A DNA stretch of 64,000 nucleotides, from NCBI RefSeq assembly GCF_018555455.1, contig NZ_JAFEJU010000003.1, positions 1 through 64,000 of the forward strand. Reading direction: 5' to 3'. The translations under genes were made by a program, and so were the position numbers. The notes below the pieces were generated by a model. The model saw nothing but the letters and a program-made list of their open reading frames with translations. It was not told the DNA's origin and made no database searches. This stretch comes from Bifidobacterium colobi (GTDB lineage Bacteria; Actinomycetota; Actinomycetes; Actinomycetales; Bifidobacteriaceae). Below are positions 6,951-16,092 of the stretch, one piece after another. Position 1 is the stretch's first letter, and each line of letters begins with the position of its first letter.

Positions 6951-8849
6951 TCAGTGCTTGCCGGCAATCCAATCGGCGATGGTTTTCTTGACGGTTTGCG
7001 CATACAAGTCGGATCCAGCGCTTGGGTGGATGCCATCCGAGCCCAACACTTGTGGATTGGCGCTGACTGCAGCATCCCAGTCCACCAGTATTACGTTGCC
7101 GCTATGCTGCGCGGCATAATCCGCCAATACCTGATTGGTGGGGCCAATCCATGAGCGATCTCCGTGCGCGTTCACCAGCACCATCACGCGGTCCGGACCC
7201 AACTGGTTGTAGATGTCGTCCAATTGCGCGCTGTTCGCTGCGGTATTAGTGCCCAAACCGACTAAGACCCACTTGCGCAGCGAGCCGGATGCCACATCCG
7301 TACGGATAATGCTTGCACCCGCAATCATCGATCGCGATACGGCTGCATCAATCTGGATGTTGGGAAACACATTGGATAATCCTTGCGAAGACGCGAGCAT
7401 CACCGAATCTCCCACAGCAGTAATCTCATCGCCGGTAGGCATAGTGTACTTCGGCTTGGGAGGCTGAGGCACAGTGCCACGCAGCAAATCTCCGGTCCGC
7501 TGTTGCTCCTTTTCCAACTGACGAGCCTGGCTCTCCAACTGGAGTTGCATGGCTGTTTTCGTGGGCGCGTTCATCACTCCATGCACGCAGCCGAATACTG
7601 AAGCCACCAGCAGTACGTCCACGATAACCGCACGGATGATGTGGCCGACTGTTGGATTATGGATTGGCAACACCACGAACAGTGCCGACCTCGTGCCGGC
7701 CGGCTTCTCCACCAACAGCCACGACATGGTTGTGGCCGCAGCAGTCAGTATTGCGGTCATCACCAACGGCCATGGTCCTGGCACCGGTATCAATTGAGGC
7801 GCCAGCGCAAGGGATATGATCCACAACGGCCAATGCCATACATAGATGCCATACGAGTATTTGCCGAGTCCTGCGAGTGGGCGGAACACCATCAGATCCT
7901 GCATCCAGGAATCCTGACAAATGGTTCCTGCAATCAGCAGTATCGCGAGCGCACTGGCGATCAAGGTGCCGCCGCGGAAAGCGAAGTCATCCTGCTTGCC
8001 TGCGATGGTCAACGCGACCAAAGCAATCAGACTCAGGAATGCAAACACCGGAGCGACCGCGCGATAGATGCTTACGCGCAGCGACTGCACCATCTGCGGT
8101 ACTGCGATGGGAATGACGCTGCCGTCCGGCGATGGCACTGTGTGAATCGTCTGCGGAATTCGAGGGTGACGCTGTTCGTACATCACCATCAGCCAGGCCA
8201 AGGCGATACCGAGCATCAGACCGAAACTATGCGTATCGGTGCCGAAGTACACACGAGTAGGGTCATTGCCAGGCTGGTAAAGCAGCCACATCGCGCCACC
8301 GCTGGCCGCAGCCAACAGGAGCGGCAGCATCAACGGCAACAGCATCGATGCTCGGGCGCGCTGAATGAGCCACATGATCCATACGATAAGCGGCACGATC
8401 ACATAGAACTGCATCAGTACGCCGATGAACCACAGGTGTCGGAACACTTGCGGTTGCATCTGATCAAAATAGCTTTGCCCACTGGCGATGGCATACCAGT
8501 TGTAGCACCCCAGCAGAACGGTAATGAGCTGATTGCGAATGCCTACCAGAATATCGCGGTCGAGCAGCCATCCGATGGTCACTATCATCGGCACAAGCAG
8601 GAACAGTGCCGGATACAAGCGGGCTGCGCGTTTGGGAATATACCGCTCAAGATTGAGGGAGCCTGTGTCGAACAGCGAGCGCAGCAAGCTCACGCCAATC
8701 AGAAAGCCGGACACCGTGAAAAACACGTCGACCCCATAAAAGCCACCCGGCAACAGCTGCTGCTGCGTGTGGTAAAGCACTATGGCAATAATCGCCAAAC
8801 CTTTGATGCCGTTAAGCCCCACATAACGACTATGAACCGCTGATGACAC
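6951..8849 (-). CDS. Cell-surface acyltransferase (acyltransferase-3 / OafA type) with C-terminal SGNH domain
   Basis: 632 residues. The first ~380 residues form about ten membrane helices of the acyltransferase-3 family, including GLNGIKGLAIIAIVLYHT with the conserved His, YGVDVFFTVSGFLIG, and RAARLYPALF. The exported C-terminal part is an SGNH-like domain with GDSVMLAS (Ser nucleophile) and DGIHPSAGSDLYA (Asp/His). Such OafA-like proteins move acetyl groups across the membrane onto glycans, often peptidoglycan or exopolysaccharide; the acceptor here is unknown. The start codon is GTG at 8849 with a weak AAGAGA upstream. It is transcribed toward prs and away from the DUF1846 gene. Confidence 0.93.
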   Translation of the reverse strand: MSSAVHSRYVGLNGIKGLAIIAIVLYHTQQQLLPGGFYGVDVFFTVSGFLIGVSLLRSLFDTGSLNLERYIPKRAARLYPALFLLVPMIVTIGWLLDRDILVGIRNQLITVLLGCYNWYAIASGQSYFDQMQPQVFRHLWFIGVLMQFYVIVPLIVWIMWLIQRARASMLLPLMLPLLLAAASGGAMWLLYQPGNDPTRVYFGTDTHSFGLMLGIALAWLMVMYEQRHPRIPQTIHTVPSPDGSVIPIAVPQMVQSLRVSIYRAVAPVFAFLSLIALVALTIAGKQDDFAFRGGTLIASALAILLIAGTICQDSWMQDLMVFRPLAGLGKYSYGIYVWHWPLWIISLALAPQLIPVPGPWPLVMTAILTAAATTMSWLLVEKPAGTRSALFVVLPIHNPTVGHIIRAVIVDVLLVASVFGCVHGVMNAPTKTAMQLQLESQARQLEKEQQRTGDLLRGTVPQPPKPKYTMPTGDEITAVGDSVMLASSQGLSNVFPNIQIDAAVSRSMIAGASIIRTDVASGSLRKWVLVGLGTNTAANSAQLDDIYNQLGPDRVMVLVNAHGDRSWIGPTNQVLADYAAQHSGNVILVDWDAAVSANPQVLGSDGIHPSAGSDLYAQTVKKTIADWIAGKH

Positions 8850-8960
8850 TGATTTCGTCTCTTGTTTCTTGCTCTCTCAACAAAAATTCCGCTAGGTATT
8901 ACACCAATAGGAGCGGACAGTGCCGCTTGCGCAGAACACTGTCCAGAGAGCATCGTCAAG

Positions 8961-10445
8961 TTACTGCTTGTGATATAGGCTCACGCGTTCATATTTCGGC
9001 TCACAGCACACGTTGATGCCGAGTTTGCGGTACAGCGCCTCGTCCGTGGACGAGATGATGACGGAGAAGAAGGCATCGCAGCCGCGCAACTGTTCGAGTC
9101 CTGCGATGACTCGTGCTGCCACCGGCTTGGTGGCGCTGGTGATTGAGAGCGCGATGAGCGTCTCATCCGAATGCAAGCGTCGGTTCGCACTGTTGAGGTG
9201 CTCTGTTTTCAATTGGCAAATTGGTTCGATTGCCGTATCGTCGATGACTTGCTCGGCATCGTCCACTCCGGTGACCGCCTTCAACGCGTGCATGAGCAGT
9301 GCGCTGGCGGCACCCAGCAGATCACCGGTTTTGCCGGTGACTACACGCCCGTCCGGCAGCACCATGGCTCCAGCCGGAGCGCCTGTGGCAGCCTCTTTTT
9401 CGAGGGCTGCGGCGCGTGCCGGAGAAAGATCCGGAGTGACCGCGGCCTTGTTCATGATTGAACGCAACCGTTCCACTTGTTCCTCGCCGGCACCGGTGCG
9501 CTTGAATCGCACCGCGGCATCGAAGTATCGACGTACGATTTCCAAGCGTGCCGCTTCCCGGCATGCCTCGTCGTCCACGATGGCGTAGCCGGCCATGTTG
9601 ACGCCCATGTCGGTGGGGCTCTGGTACGGGCTCTGCCCCATGATGCGTTCCATCATGGCTTTGAGCACTGGGAACGCCTCAACGTCACGGTTGTAGTTGA
9701 CGGTGGTGGTGCCGTAAGCCTCAAGATGGAAGGAATCGATGATGTTCGCATCGTCAAGGTCCACGGTGGCGGCTTCGTAGGCGATGTTCACCGGATGGTT
9801 GAGCGGCAGGTTCCAGATGGGGAACGTTTCGAATTTCGCGTATCCGGCTTCGATGCCGCGCTGATGCTCGTGGTAGAGCTGGGACAGGCAGGTGGCGAGT
9901 TTGCCGGAACCCGGGCCTGGAGCGGTGACTACGACGAGCGGTCGGCTGGTTTCCACGTAATCGTTCTTACCGTAGCCTTCAGCCGACACAATATGTTCGA
10001 TGTCATGCGGGTATCCGGCGATCGGATAATGCAGGTAGCATGTGACGCCCAACTGGGCGAGACGGTGACGATACGCATCCGCGGCCGGCTGCCCCGCATA
10101 CTGGGTGATTACCACGGAACCCACGTACAGGCCGTGGGAGCGGAACACGTCGATGAGACGCAGCACGTCTTCGTCATACGGGATGCCGAGATCACCACGC
10201 ATTTTGGCTTTTTCGATATGGTTCGCGTTGATGGCGATGACGATCTCCACATCGTCCGCCATGCTTTTGAGCATCTGGAACTTCACATCCGGTTCAAAGC
10301 CCGGCAACACGCGTGACGCATGGTAATCATCAAACAGCTTGCCACCGAATTCCAAGTACAGTTTGCCACCGAACTGGGCGATGCGCTTGCGAATATTATC
10401 GGACTGCAGCTCAATATATTTCTGGTTGTCGAAGCCCTGACGCAT
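8961..10445 (-). CDS. DUF1846 / UPF0371 family protein
   Basis: 494 residues, full length for the family. Diagnostic segments are FDNQKYIELQSDNIRKRI at the N-terminus, the ANHIEKAKMRGDLGIPYDEDVLRLID region, and VVVTAPGPGSGKLATCLSQLYHEH, which looks like a phosphate- or nucleotide-binding loop. The family is cytoplasmic and conserved in many Firmicutes and actinobacteria, but its reaction has not been established to my knowledge. It is transcribed alone, flanked upstream by a long gene-free stretch. The acyltransferase gene begins 111 nt downstream. Confidence 0.92.
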   Translation of the reverse strand: MRQGFDNQKYIELQSDNIRKRIAQFGGKLYLEFGGKLFDDYHASRVLPGFEPDVKFQMLKSMADDVEIVIAINANHIEKAKMRGDLGIPYDEDVLRLIDVFRSHGLYVGSVVITQYAGQPAADAYRHRLAQLGVTCYLHYPIAGYPHDIEHIVSAEGYGKNDYVETSRPLVVVTAPGPGSGKLATCLSQLYHEHQRGIEAGYAKFETFPIWNLPLNHPVNIAYEAATVDLDDANIIDSFHLEAYGTTTVNYNRDVEAFPVLKAMMERIMGQSPYQSPTDMGVNMAGYAIVDDEACREAARLEIVRRYFDAAVRFKRTGAGEEQVERLRSIMNKAAVTPDLSPARAAALEKEAATGAPAGAMVLPDGRVVTGKTGDLLGAASALLMHALKAVTGVDDAEQVIDDTAIEPICQLKTEHLNSANRRLHSDETLIALSITSATKPVAARVIAGLEQLRGCDAFFSVIISSTDEALYRKLGINVCCEPKYERVSLYHKQ

Positions 10446-11231
10446 AAGGCGACTATCCCTTTCCGAACATCGTCATAAACGCAAGAATTATACCGGAGTC
10501 CAAGGAACAACGGGCGCTAGTTTTTGTGTGCAAGAAGCACTTCTTACGAAAAACGAACCATCATCTGATGCGCCGACTCATACAGTGCGTAGCCATCGTT
10601 TGATTGCCGCCTGAGGACCAATGAAAAAAGCTATAAGACTTAGGCAATGGAGACAATGGCACCAAAGACGACCATCTCTACGCGAAAGGCTTGTGCTGGG
10701 AGGACATGTCACTGGTCGGGCGGGCGCTTGGACACATTCCAGCAAAGTCAAAACCCCTATTGTTGGCTTGTTGACTTCACTGAAGGCAGTCACCGAAGCC
10801 CGCAGGCCAGCTTATGGATCATTGAACTCGATAAAAGAGCCTCATCGAAGTTACAGACCACGGCGTGCCCGAACAACTTCGCTAGGAGCTCTCAGCGAAG
10901 GCAAAAGGGCAGTCCCGCTCCCGATGCCATCACGCAGATCCTCGCAGCAATGCGCAGCGAAGTCATGCGGCCATAATCTGAGGCAATCGCATCAAAATAG
11001 CCAAGATAAAAATAAGAGCTATTCTCAATCATTGTCTGAGCATCAGTATTAAGCCCCTCAGCAAAGGCAGGAGGGCGAAACCTGTCCGAACTGCATCACA
11101 CTGTCGACTGACGCCGGCTGCCTGATGCAGTCAAATGCTCACTCTGTGCACAGATCCCATCTCAATGTGCTCAAGCTCATCTCTCAGAGAAGCCGAACGG
11201 GCACAACATGGTATCTCGGCATTATTACGAC
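10446..11231. other. Gene-free region with no recognised feature, containing a diverged direct repeat
   Basis: No ORF here has a convincing start, family match or codon pattern; the longest (10621-11052, plus) gives a low-complexity, basic product. A 20-mer CTCAGCGAAGGCAAAAGGGC (10891-10910) recurs as CTCAGCAAAGGCAGGAGGGC (11057-11076), 17 of 20 identical. The bases after each copy also resemble one another and end in CATCAC. This suggests a small internal duplication or a decayed element. No RNase P, tmRNA or SRP RNA signature is apparent. The divergent promoter of the DUF1846 gene presumably lies near 10460-10560. Confidence 0.4.
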
Positions 11232-11277
11232 GATGCCGTTATCCACGGGAAGTGTTCCATCCGCGGATAACGGCATC
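11232..11277. repeat. 17-bp hairpin with one mismatch
   Basis: GATGCCGTTATCCACGG (11232-11248) pairs with CCGCGGATAACGGCATC (11261-11277), 16 of 17 bases, across a 12-nt loop. It lies about 130 nt beyond the guaA stop, downstream of another large inverted repeat. It could end transcription from guaA, but no T-tract is visible on either strand. Confidence 0.6.
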
Positions 11278-11306
11278 TACTAACGCTCCATCAGAGCATT
11301 TCAGTT

Positions 11307-11411
11307 GAATAATCGAATGATGTGTGTGCCCTCTAGGCGCACCGAAGGAAGCGGTACAAAGGTACCGCGACTGAGGAGCAACGACGAGGACACTCCATCA
11401 TTCGATTATTC
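11307..11411. repeat. 105-bp inverted-repeat element that contains the guaA stop codon
   Basis: The two 16-bp arms, GAATAATCGAATGATG at 11307-11322 and its exact complement at 11396-11411, enclose 73 bp that hold a second hairpin (GCGGTAC/GTACCGC, 11351-11368). The right arm overlaps the last guaA codon and stop. The nested, perfectly symmetric design resembles a small palindromic mobile element or a structured 3' end. Confidence 0.7.
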
Positions 11412-12968
11412 CCATTCGATGGTTGCCGGGGGCTTGGAAGTGCAGTCCAGCACCACGCGGTTGATCTGGCGGCATTCGTTGGTGATGCGCGTGGAGATGG
11501 TGGCGAGCACGTCGTACGGAACGCGAGCCCAATCGGCGGTCATGGCATCCTCGGAGGACACCGGACGAAGAACAATTGGGGAACCGTAGGTGCGTTCGTC
11601 GCCTTGGACGCCGACGGAGTGCACGTCGGCGAGCAGCACGACTGGGCACTGCCATATATCACGGTCGAGGCCGGCCTTGGTGAGCTCTTCACGGGCGATG
11701 GCATCGGCTTCACGAAGCAGGTCGAGACGGTCCTTGGTGATTTCACCGATGATGCGGATGCCGAGACCCGGGCCGGGGAACGGCTGGCGCCAGACGATTT
11801 CATCCGGCAGACCGAGCTCGGTGCCGATGGCACGTACCTCATCCTTGAAGAGGGTACGCAGCGGTTCGATGAGCTGGAACTTGATGTCCTTGGGCAGACC
11901 GCCGACGTTGTGGTGGGACTTGATGTTGGCTGCGCCATCACCGCCGCCGGATTCCACAACATCCGGGTAGAGGGTGCCCTGAACGAGGAACTTGACTTCC
12001 TTGCCGCGGGCGCCGGCTTCCTCGAGCACCTGCTGCTGAGCCTTTTCGAAGGTGCGAATGAACTTCTCGCCGATGATCTTGCGCTTGCGTTCGGGCTCGC
12101 TAACGCCCTTCAAAGCGGTGAGGAAGTCGTCGGCGGCGTCGACGGTGATCAGACGGATGCCGGTGGCTTCGACGAAGTCATGCTTGACCTGCTCGACTTC
12201 GCCCTTCCTGAGCAGACCATGGTCGACGAACACACAGGTGAGCTGGTCGCCGATGGCCTTGTGCACCAGAGCTGCAGCGACTGCGGAATCCACACCGCCG
12301 GACAGGCCGCAAATCACTTCTGCGTCGCCGACCTTCTCACGAATCTTCTTGACCTGATCTTCGATGATGGACGATGCATCCCAATCATTGGGCAGAGCTG
12401 CGCAGCGGTGCAGGAAGTTCTCGATGAGCTGCTGGCCAAGCGGAGAGTGCTTGACTTCCGGGTGCCACTGCACACCGTAGAGCTTGCGGGATTCATCCGC
12501 CATGGCGGCAACCGGGGCGCCTTCCGTGTGGGCCAGCACTTCGAAGCCTTCGGGGGCTTCTTCAACGGCCACACCGTGGCTCATCCACGTGGTCTGTTCG
12601 GCCGGGGAACCGTCGAGAATGCCTGCTGCATTATCAACGGTGGCTTCGGTCTTGCCGTACTCACCGAGAGCGGCCTTGTCCACTTTGCCGCCAAGTTCAT
12701 AAGCCATGACCTGGAAGCCGTAGCAGATGCCAAGCACCGGAACACCAGCATTGAAGACCTTAGTATCTATAGAGGGGGCGCCGGGCTCGAATACGGAAGC
12801 CGGACCGCCGGAAAGGATGATCGCCTTTGGATCCTTGGCCAGAATCTCGTCGGCCGGCATGGAATGCGGCACGAGTTCGGAGTAGACTCCAGCCTCGCGG
12901 ACTCGGCGAGCGATGAGCTGGGCGTACTGGGCGCCGAAATCGACGACAAGCACAGGACCATTTGCCAT
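11406..12968 (-). CDS. guaA: GMP synthase (glutamine-hydrolysing)
   Basis: 520 residues, normal length. The N-terminal class I glutamine amidotransferase domain has the nucleophile elbow VLGICYGFQ (Cys near residue 82) and the later His-Glu pair in [10 protein letters not shown]. The ATP-pyrophosphatase domain has the P-loop [10 protein letters not shown] near residue 220. The C-terminal dimerisation domain ends KPPATIEWE. It converts XMP to GMP using glutamine and ATP. The ATG at 12968 has AGGGGAA 6 nt upstream. It is transcribed away from xfp; the 444-bp gap between them holds both promoters. Confidence 0.98.
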   Translation of the reverse strand: MANGPVLVVDFGAQYAQLIARRVREAGVYSELVPHSMPADEILAKDPKAIILSGGPASVFEPGAPSIDTKVFNAGVPVLGICYGFQVMAYELGGKVDKAALGEYGKTEATVDNAAGILDGSPAEQTTWMSHGVAVEEAPEGFEVLAHTEGAPVAAMADESRKLYGVQWHPEVKHSPLGQQLIENFLHRCAALPNDWDASSIIEDQVKKIREKVGDAEVICGLSGGVDSAVAAALVHKAIGDQLTCVFVDHGLLRKGEVEQVKHDFVEATGIRLITVDAADDFLTALKGVSEPERKRKIIGEKFIRTFEKAQQQVLEEAGARGKEVKFLVQGTLYPDVVESGGGDGAANIKSHHNVGGLPKDIKFQLIEPLRTLFKDEVRAIGTELGLPDEIVWRQPFPGPGLGIRIIGEITKDRLDLLREADAIAREELTKAGLDRDIWQCPVVLLADVHSVGVQGDERTYGSPIVLRPVSSEDAMTADWARVPYDVLATISTRITNECRQINRVVLDCTSKPPATIEWE

Positions 12969-13412
12969 TGAATTCCCCTAACGTTCATTGAAGCTTTACG
13001 TGGGTTGAACATGCACGATTATCACTGGTCAATACGACAACACCGACACGCTTGAATAATGTGCGAAAAACAAACATCTCACACGCCTTCACATTCCCAA
13101 CACGCCGGTTTATATCACTGCAAAACGAACGTAAAACATCCAACAAAATACTATGTTTTGGCGGAATATCGCGGTTTTTGCAGTATGCAGGCAAAAAACT
13201 AATGTTGACAAAGTTAAGGCTTAAACGCACAAATACTGAAATTTCCGCAACAATTTCGAACACACCCGCAAGAAATCGTTCAAAAGTCGTGTTGTCCTCG
13301 TACCATGACGAGTGATTGGGAACGGAAACCCTTGGTACCGCAAGGAACCAGGCCCGCGACCGAACAGAAATAATCAATCGCACGATTACCGTGCAGGAGT
13401 ACAGGAGTACAC
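12969..13412. promoter_or_regulatory. Divergent guaA / xfp promoter region
   Basis: 444 bp, AT-rich relative to its neighbours, with no plausible gene. TTGACA at 13205-13210 is a candidate -35 box for xfp, but the hexamer at the ideal 17-nt spacing (CACAAA) is a poor -10, so the xfp promoter is not placed with confidence. If it is used, xfp has a leader of about 170 nt. A short hairpin CCTTG-GTACCG-CAAGG lies at 13329-13344. Just before the xfp start the octamer CAGGAGTA occurs twice (13394-13409), providing the Shine-Dalgarno. Confidence 0.45.
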
Positions 13413-15890
13413 ATGACGAGTCCTGTTATTGGCACCCCTTGGAAGAAGCTCAACGCTCCGGTTTCCGAGGAAGCCCTCGAAGGTGTTGACAAGTACTGGC
13501 GCGTTGCCAACTACCTTTCCATCGGCCAGATTTATCTGCGTTCCAACCCGCTGATGAAGGAGCCCTTCACTCGCGAAGATGTGAAGCACCGTCTGGTCGG
13601 CCACTGGGGCACCACCCCTGGCCTGAACTTCCTCATCGGCCACATCAACCGCTTCATCGCTGACCACGGCCAGAACACCGTGATCATCATGGGCCCGGGC
13701 CACGGTGGCCCGGCCGGTACCTCCCAGTCCTACCTGGACGGTACCTACACCGAGACCTTCCCGAAGATCACCAAGGATGAGGCTGGTCTGCAGAAGTTCT
13801 TCCGTCAGTTCTCCTACCCGGGCGGCATCCCGTCCCACTTCGCTCCGGAGACCCCGGGCTCCATCCACGAAGGTGGTGAGCTGGGCTACGCTCTGTCCCA
13901 CGCTTACGGCGCCATCATGGACAACCCGAGCCTGTTCGTCCCGGCCATCGTCGGCGACGGCGAAGCTGAGACCGGCCCGCTGGCTACCGGCTGGCAGTCC
14001 AACAAGCTCGTGAACCCGCGCACCGATGGTATCGTGCTGCCGATCCTGCACCTCAACGGCTACAAGATCGCCAACCCGACCATCCTGTCCCGCATTTCCG
14101 ACGAAGAGCTGCACGAGTTCTTCCACGGCATGGGCTACGAGCCGTACGAGTTCGTCGCTGGCTTCGACGATGAGGACCACATGTCCATCCACCGTCGCTT
14201 CGCCGAGCTGTGGGAGACCATCTGGGACGAGATCTGCGACATCAAGGCAACCGCCCAGACCGACAACGTGCATCGTCCGTTCTACCCGATGCTGATCTTC
14301 CGCACCCCGAAGGGCTGGACCTGCCCGAAGTACATCGACGGCAAGAAGACCGAGGGCTCCTGGCGTTCTCACCAGGTGCCGCTGGCTTCCGCCCGCGATA
14401 CCGAGGCTCACTTCGAAGTCCTGAAGAACTGGCTGGAGTCCTACAAGCCGGAAGAGCTGTTCGACGAGAACGGCGCCGTCAAGGACGATGTCCTGGCCTT
14501 CATGCCGAAGGGCGAGCTGCGTATCGGTGCTAACCCGAACGCCAACGGTGGTCTGATCCGCGACGACCTGAAGCTGCCGAACCTCGAAGACTACGCCGTC
14601 AAGGAAGTCGAGAAGTACGGCCACGGCTGGGGCCAGCTCGAAGCCACCCGTCGTCTCGGTGTCTACACCCGCGACATCATCAAGAACAACATGCACGACT
14701 TCCGCATCTTCGGACCGGATGAGACTGCTTCCAACCGTCTGCAGGCTTCCTACGAAGTCACCAACAAGCAGTGGGACGCTGGCTACATCTCCGATGAGGT
14801 CGACGAGCACATGCACGTCTCCGGCCAGGTTGTCGAGCAGCTGTCCGAGCACCAGATGGAAGGCTTCCTCGAGGGCTACCTGCTGACCGGTCGCCACGGC
14901 ATCTGGAGCTCCTACGAGTCCTTCGTCCACGTGATCGACTCCATGCTGAACCAGCACGCCAAGTGGCTTGAGGCTACCGTCCGTGAGATTCCGTGGCGCA
15001 AGCCGATCGCTTCCATGAACCTGCTGGTCTCCTCCCACGTTTGGCGTCAGGACCACAACGGCTTCTCTCACCAGGATCCGGGTGTCACCTCCCTGCTGCT
15101 GAACAAGTGCTTCCACAACGATCACGTCATCGGCATCTACTTCGCCACCGATGCGAACATGCTGCTGGCCATCGCCGAGAAGTGCTACAAGTCCACCAAC
15201 AAGATCAACGCCATCATCGCTGGTAAGCAGCCGGCTGCCACCTGGCTGTCCCTCGACGAGGCTCGCGCTGAGCTCGAGAAGGGCGCTGCCGCTTGGGATT
15301 GGGCTTCCACCGCTAAGACCAACGACGAAGCTGAGATCGTGCTTGCCGCTGCCGGCGATGTCCCGACTCAGGAGATCATGGCTGCTTCCGACAAGCTGAA
15401 GGCCATGGGCATCAAGTTCAAGGTCGTCAACGTGGTTGACCTGCTCGCTCTGCAGTCCGCCAAGGAGAACGACGAGGCCCTGTCCGATGAAGAGTTCGCT
15501 GACATCTTCACCGCCGACAAGCCGGTCCTGTTCGCTTACCACTCCTACGCTCACGACGTGCGTGGCCTGATCTACGATCGCCCGAACCACGACAACTTCA
15601 ACGTCCACGGCTACGAGGAAGAGGGCTCCACCACTACCCCGTACGACATGGTTCGCGTGAACGAGATCGATCGTTACGAGCTGACCGCTGAGGCTCTGCG
15701 CATGATCGACGCCGACAAGTACGCCGACAAGATCAACGAGCTCGAGGCCTTCCGTCAGGAAGCCTTCCAGTTCGCAGTCGACAACGGCTACGATCACCCG
15801 GACTACACCGACTGGGTGTACTCCGGCCTCAACACCTCCGAGAAGGGTGCTGTCACCGCTACCGCCGCAACCGCTGGCGACAACGAGTGA
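13413..15890 (+). CDS. xfp: Xylulose-5-phosphate/fructose-6-phosphate phosphoketolase
   Basis: 825 residues, the full length of bifidobacterial phosphoketolase. This thiamine-diphosphate enzyme splits fructose-6-P or xylulose-5-P with phosphate to acetyl-phosphate plus erythrose-4-P or glyceraldehyde-3-P, the defining step of the bifid shunt. Visible landmarks are [19 protein letters not shown] (about 65-83), [17 protein letters not shown] near 93-110, the cofactor motif [15 protein letters not shown] near 180, and [17 protein letters not shown] near 540. Codon use is strongly biased to C/G-ending codons, suggesting very high expression. The start has AGGAGTACAC upstream. Its product feeds Pta and AckA immediately downstream, on the same strand but separated by terminators. 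Confidence 0.98.
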   Translation: MTSPVIGTPWKKLNAPVSEEALEGVDKYWRVANYLSIGQIYLRSNPLMKEPFTREDVKHRLVGHWGTTPGLNFLIGHINRFIADHGQNTVIIMGPGHGGPAGTSQSYLDGTYTETFPKITKDEAGLQKFFRQFSYPGGIPSHFAPETPGSIHEGGELGYALSHAYGAIMDNPSLFVPAIVGDGEAETGPLATGWQSNKLVNPRTDGIVLPILHLNGYKIANPTILSRISDEELHEFFHGMGYEPYEFVAGFDDEDHMSIHRRFAELWETIWDEICDIKATAQTDNVHRPFYPMLIFRTPKGWTCPKYIDGKKTEGSWRSHQVPLASARDTEAHFEVLKNWLESYKPEELFDENGAVKDDVLAFMPKGELRIGANPNANGGLIRDDLKLPNLEDYAVKEVEKYGHGWGQLEATRRLGVYTRDIIKNNMHDFRIFGPDETASNRLQASYEVTNKQWDAGYISDEVDEHMHVSGQVVEQLSEHQMEGFLEGYLLTGRHGIWSSYESFVHVIDSMLNQHAKWLEATVREIPWRKPIASMNLLVSSHVWRQDHNGFSHQDPGVTSLLLNKCFHNDHVIGIYFATDANMLLAIAEKCYKSTNKINAIIAGKQPAATWLSLDEARAELEKGAAAWDWASTAKTNDEAEIVLAAAGDVPTQEIMAASDKLKAMGIKFKVVNVVDLLALQSAKENDEALSDEEFADIFTADKPVLFAYHSYAHDVRGLIYDRPNHDNFNVHGYEEEGSTTTPYDMVRVNEIDRYELTAEALRMIDADKYADKINELEAFRQEAFQFAVDNGYDHPDYTDWVYSGLNTSEKGAVTATAATAGDNE

Positions 15891-15928
15891 TGTCACTTCA
15901 CTGAGGTTGAGCCTAACGGCTTAGCGTG

Positions 15929-15963
15929 AAAAAGGGCTTGGGATTCGTCCCAAGCCCTTTTTG
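15929..15963 (+). terminator. Rho-independent terminator of xfp
   Basis: AAAGGGCTTGGGA pairs with TCCCAAGCCCTTT around a TTCG tetraloop, followed by TTTTTG. It lies 38 nt after the xfp stop. Confidence 0.93.
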
Positions 15964-16092
15964 TATGCGCATCACAACGGCATATGAGGACTTGACAAGA
16001 ATTTACGCACGGTTCATGCAACGAAAACCAAGGCAAACGCCGGTACAATATTACTTGGTCCCAATCATGTTGATCAAAGGAGACAGACCAAA

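Noticed and set aside
10621-11052. Possible 143-residue gene in the gene-free stretch
   Set aside because: Basic, low-information product, no ribosome site and no coding-like third-position pattern. It is recorded as unexplained DNA instead.
10446-11231. RNase P RNA, tmRNA or SRP RNA in the gene-free stretch
   Set aside because: None of the conserved core sequences of these RNAs could be found on either strand.
11604-12971. Plus-strand ORF of 455 codons opposite guaA
   Set aside because: It lies wholly within guaA, and the product has no recognisable domain.
13386-15896. Minus-strand ORF of 836 codons opposite xfp
   Set aside because: It mirrors xfp. The strong codon bias of xfp removes stop codons from the opposite strand, and the product is Val/Gly/Leu-rich without any motif or ribosome site.
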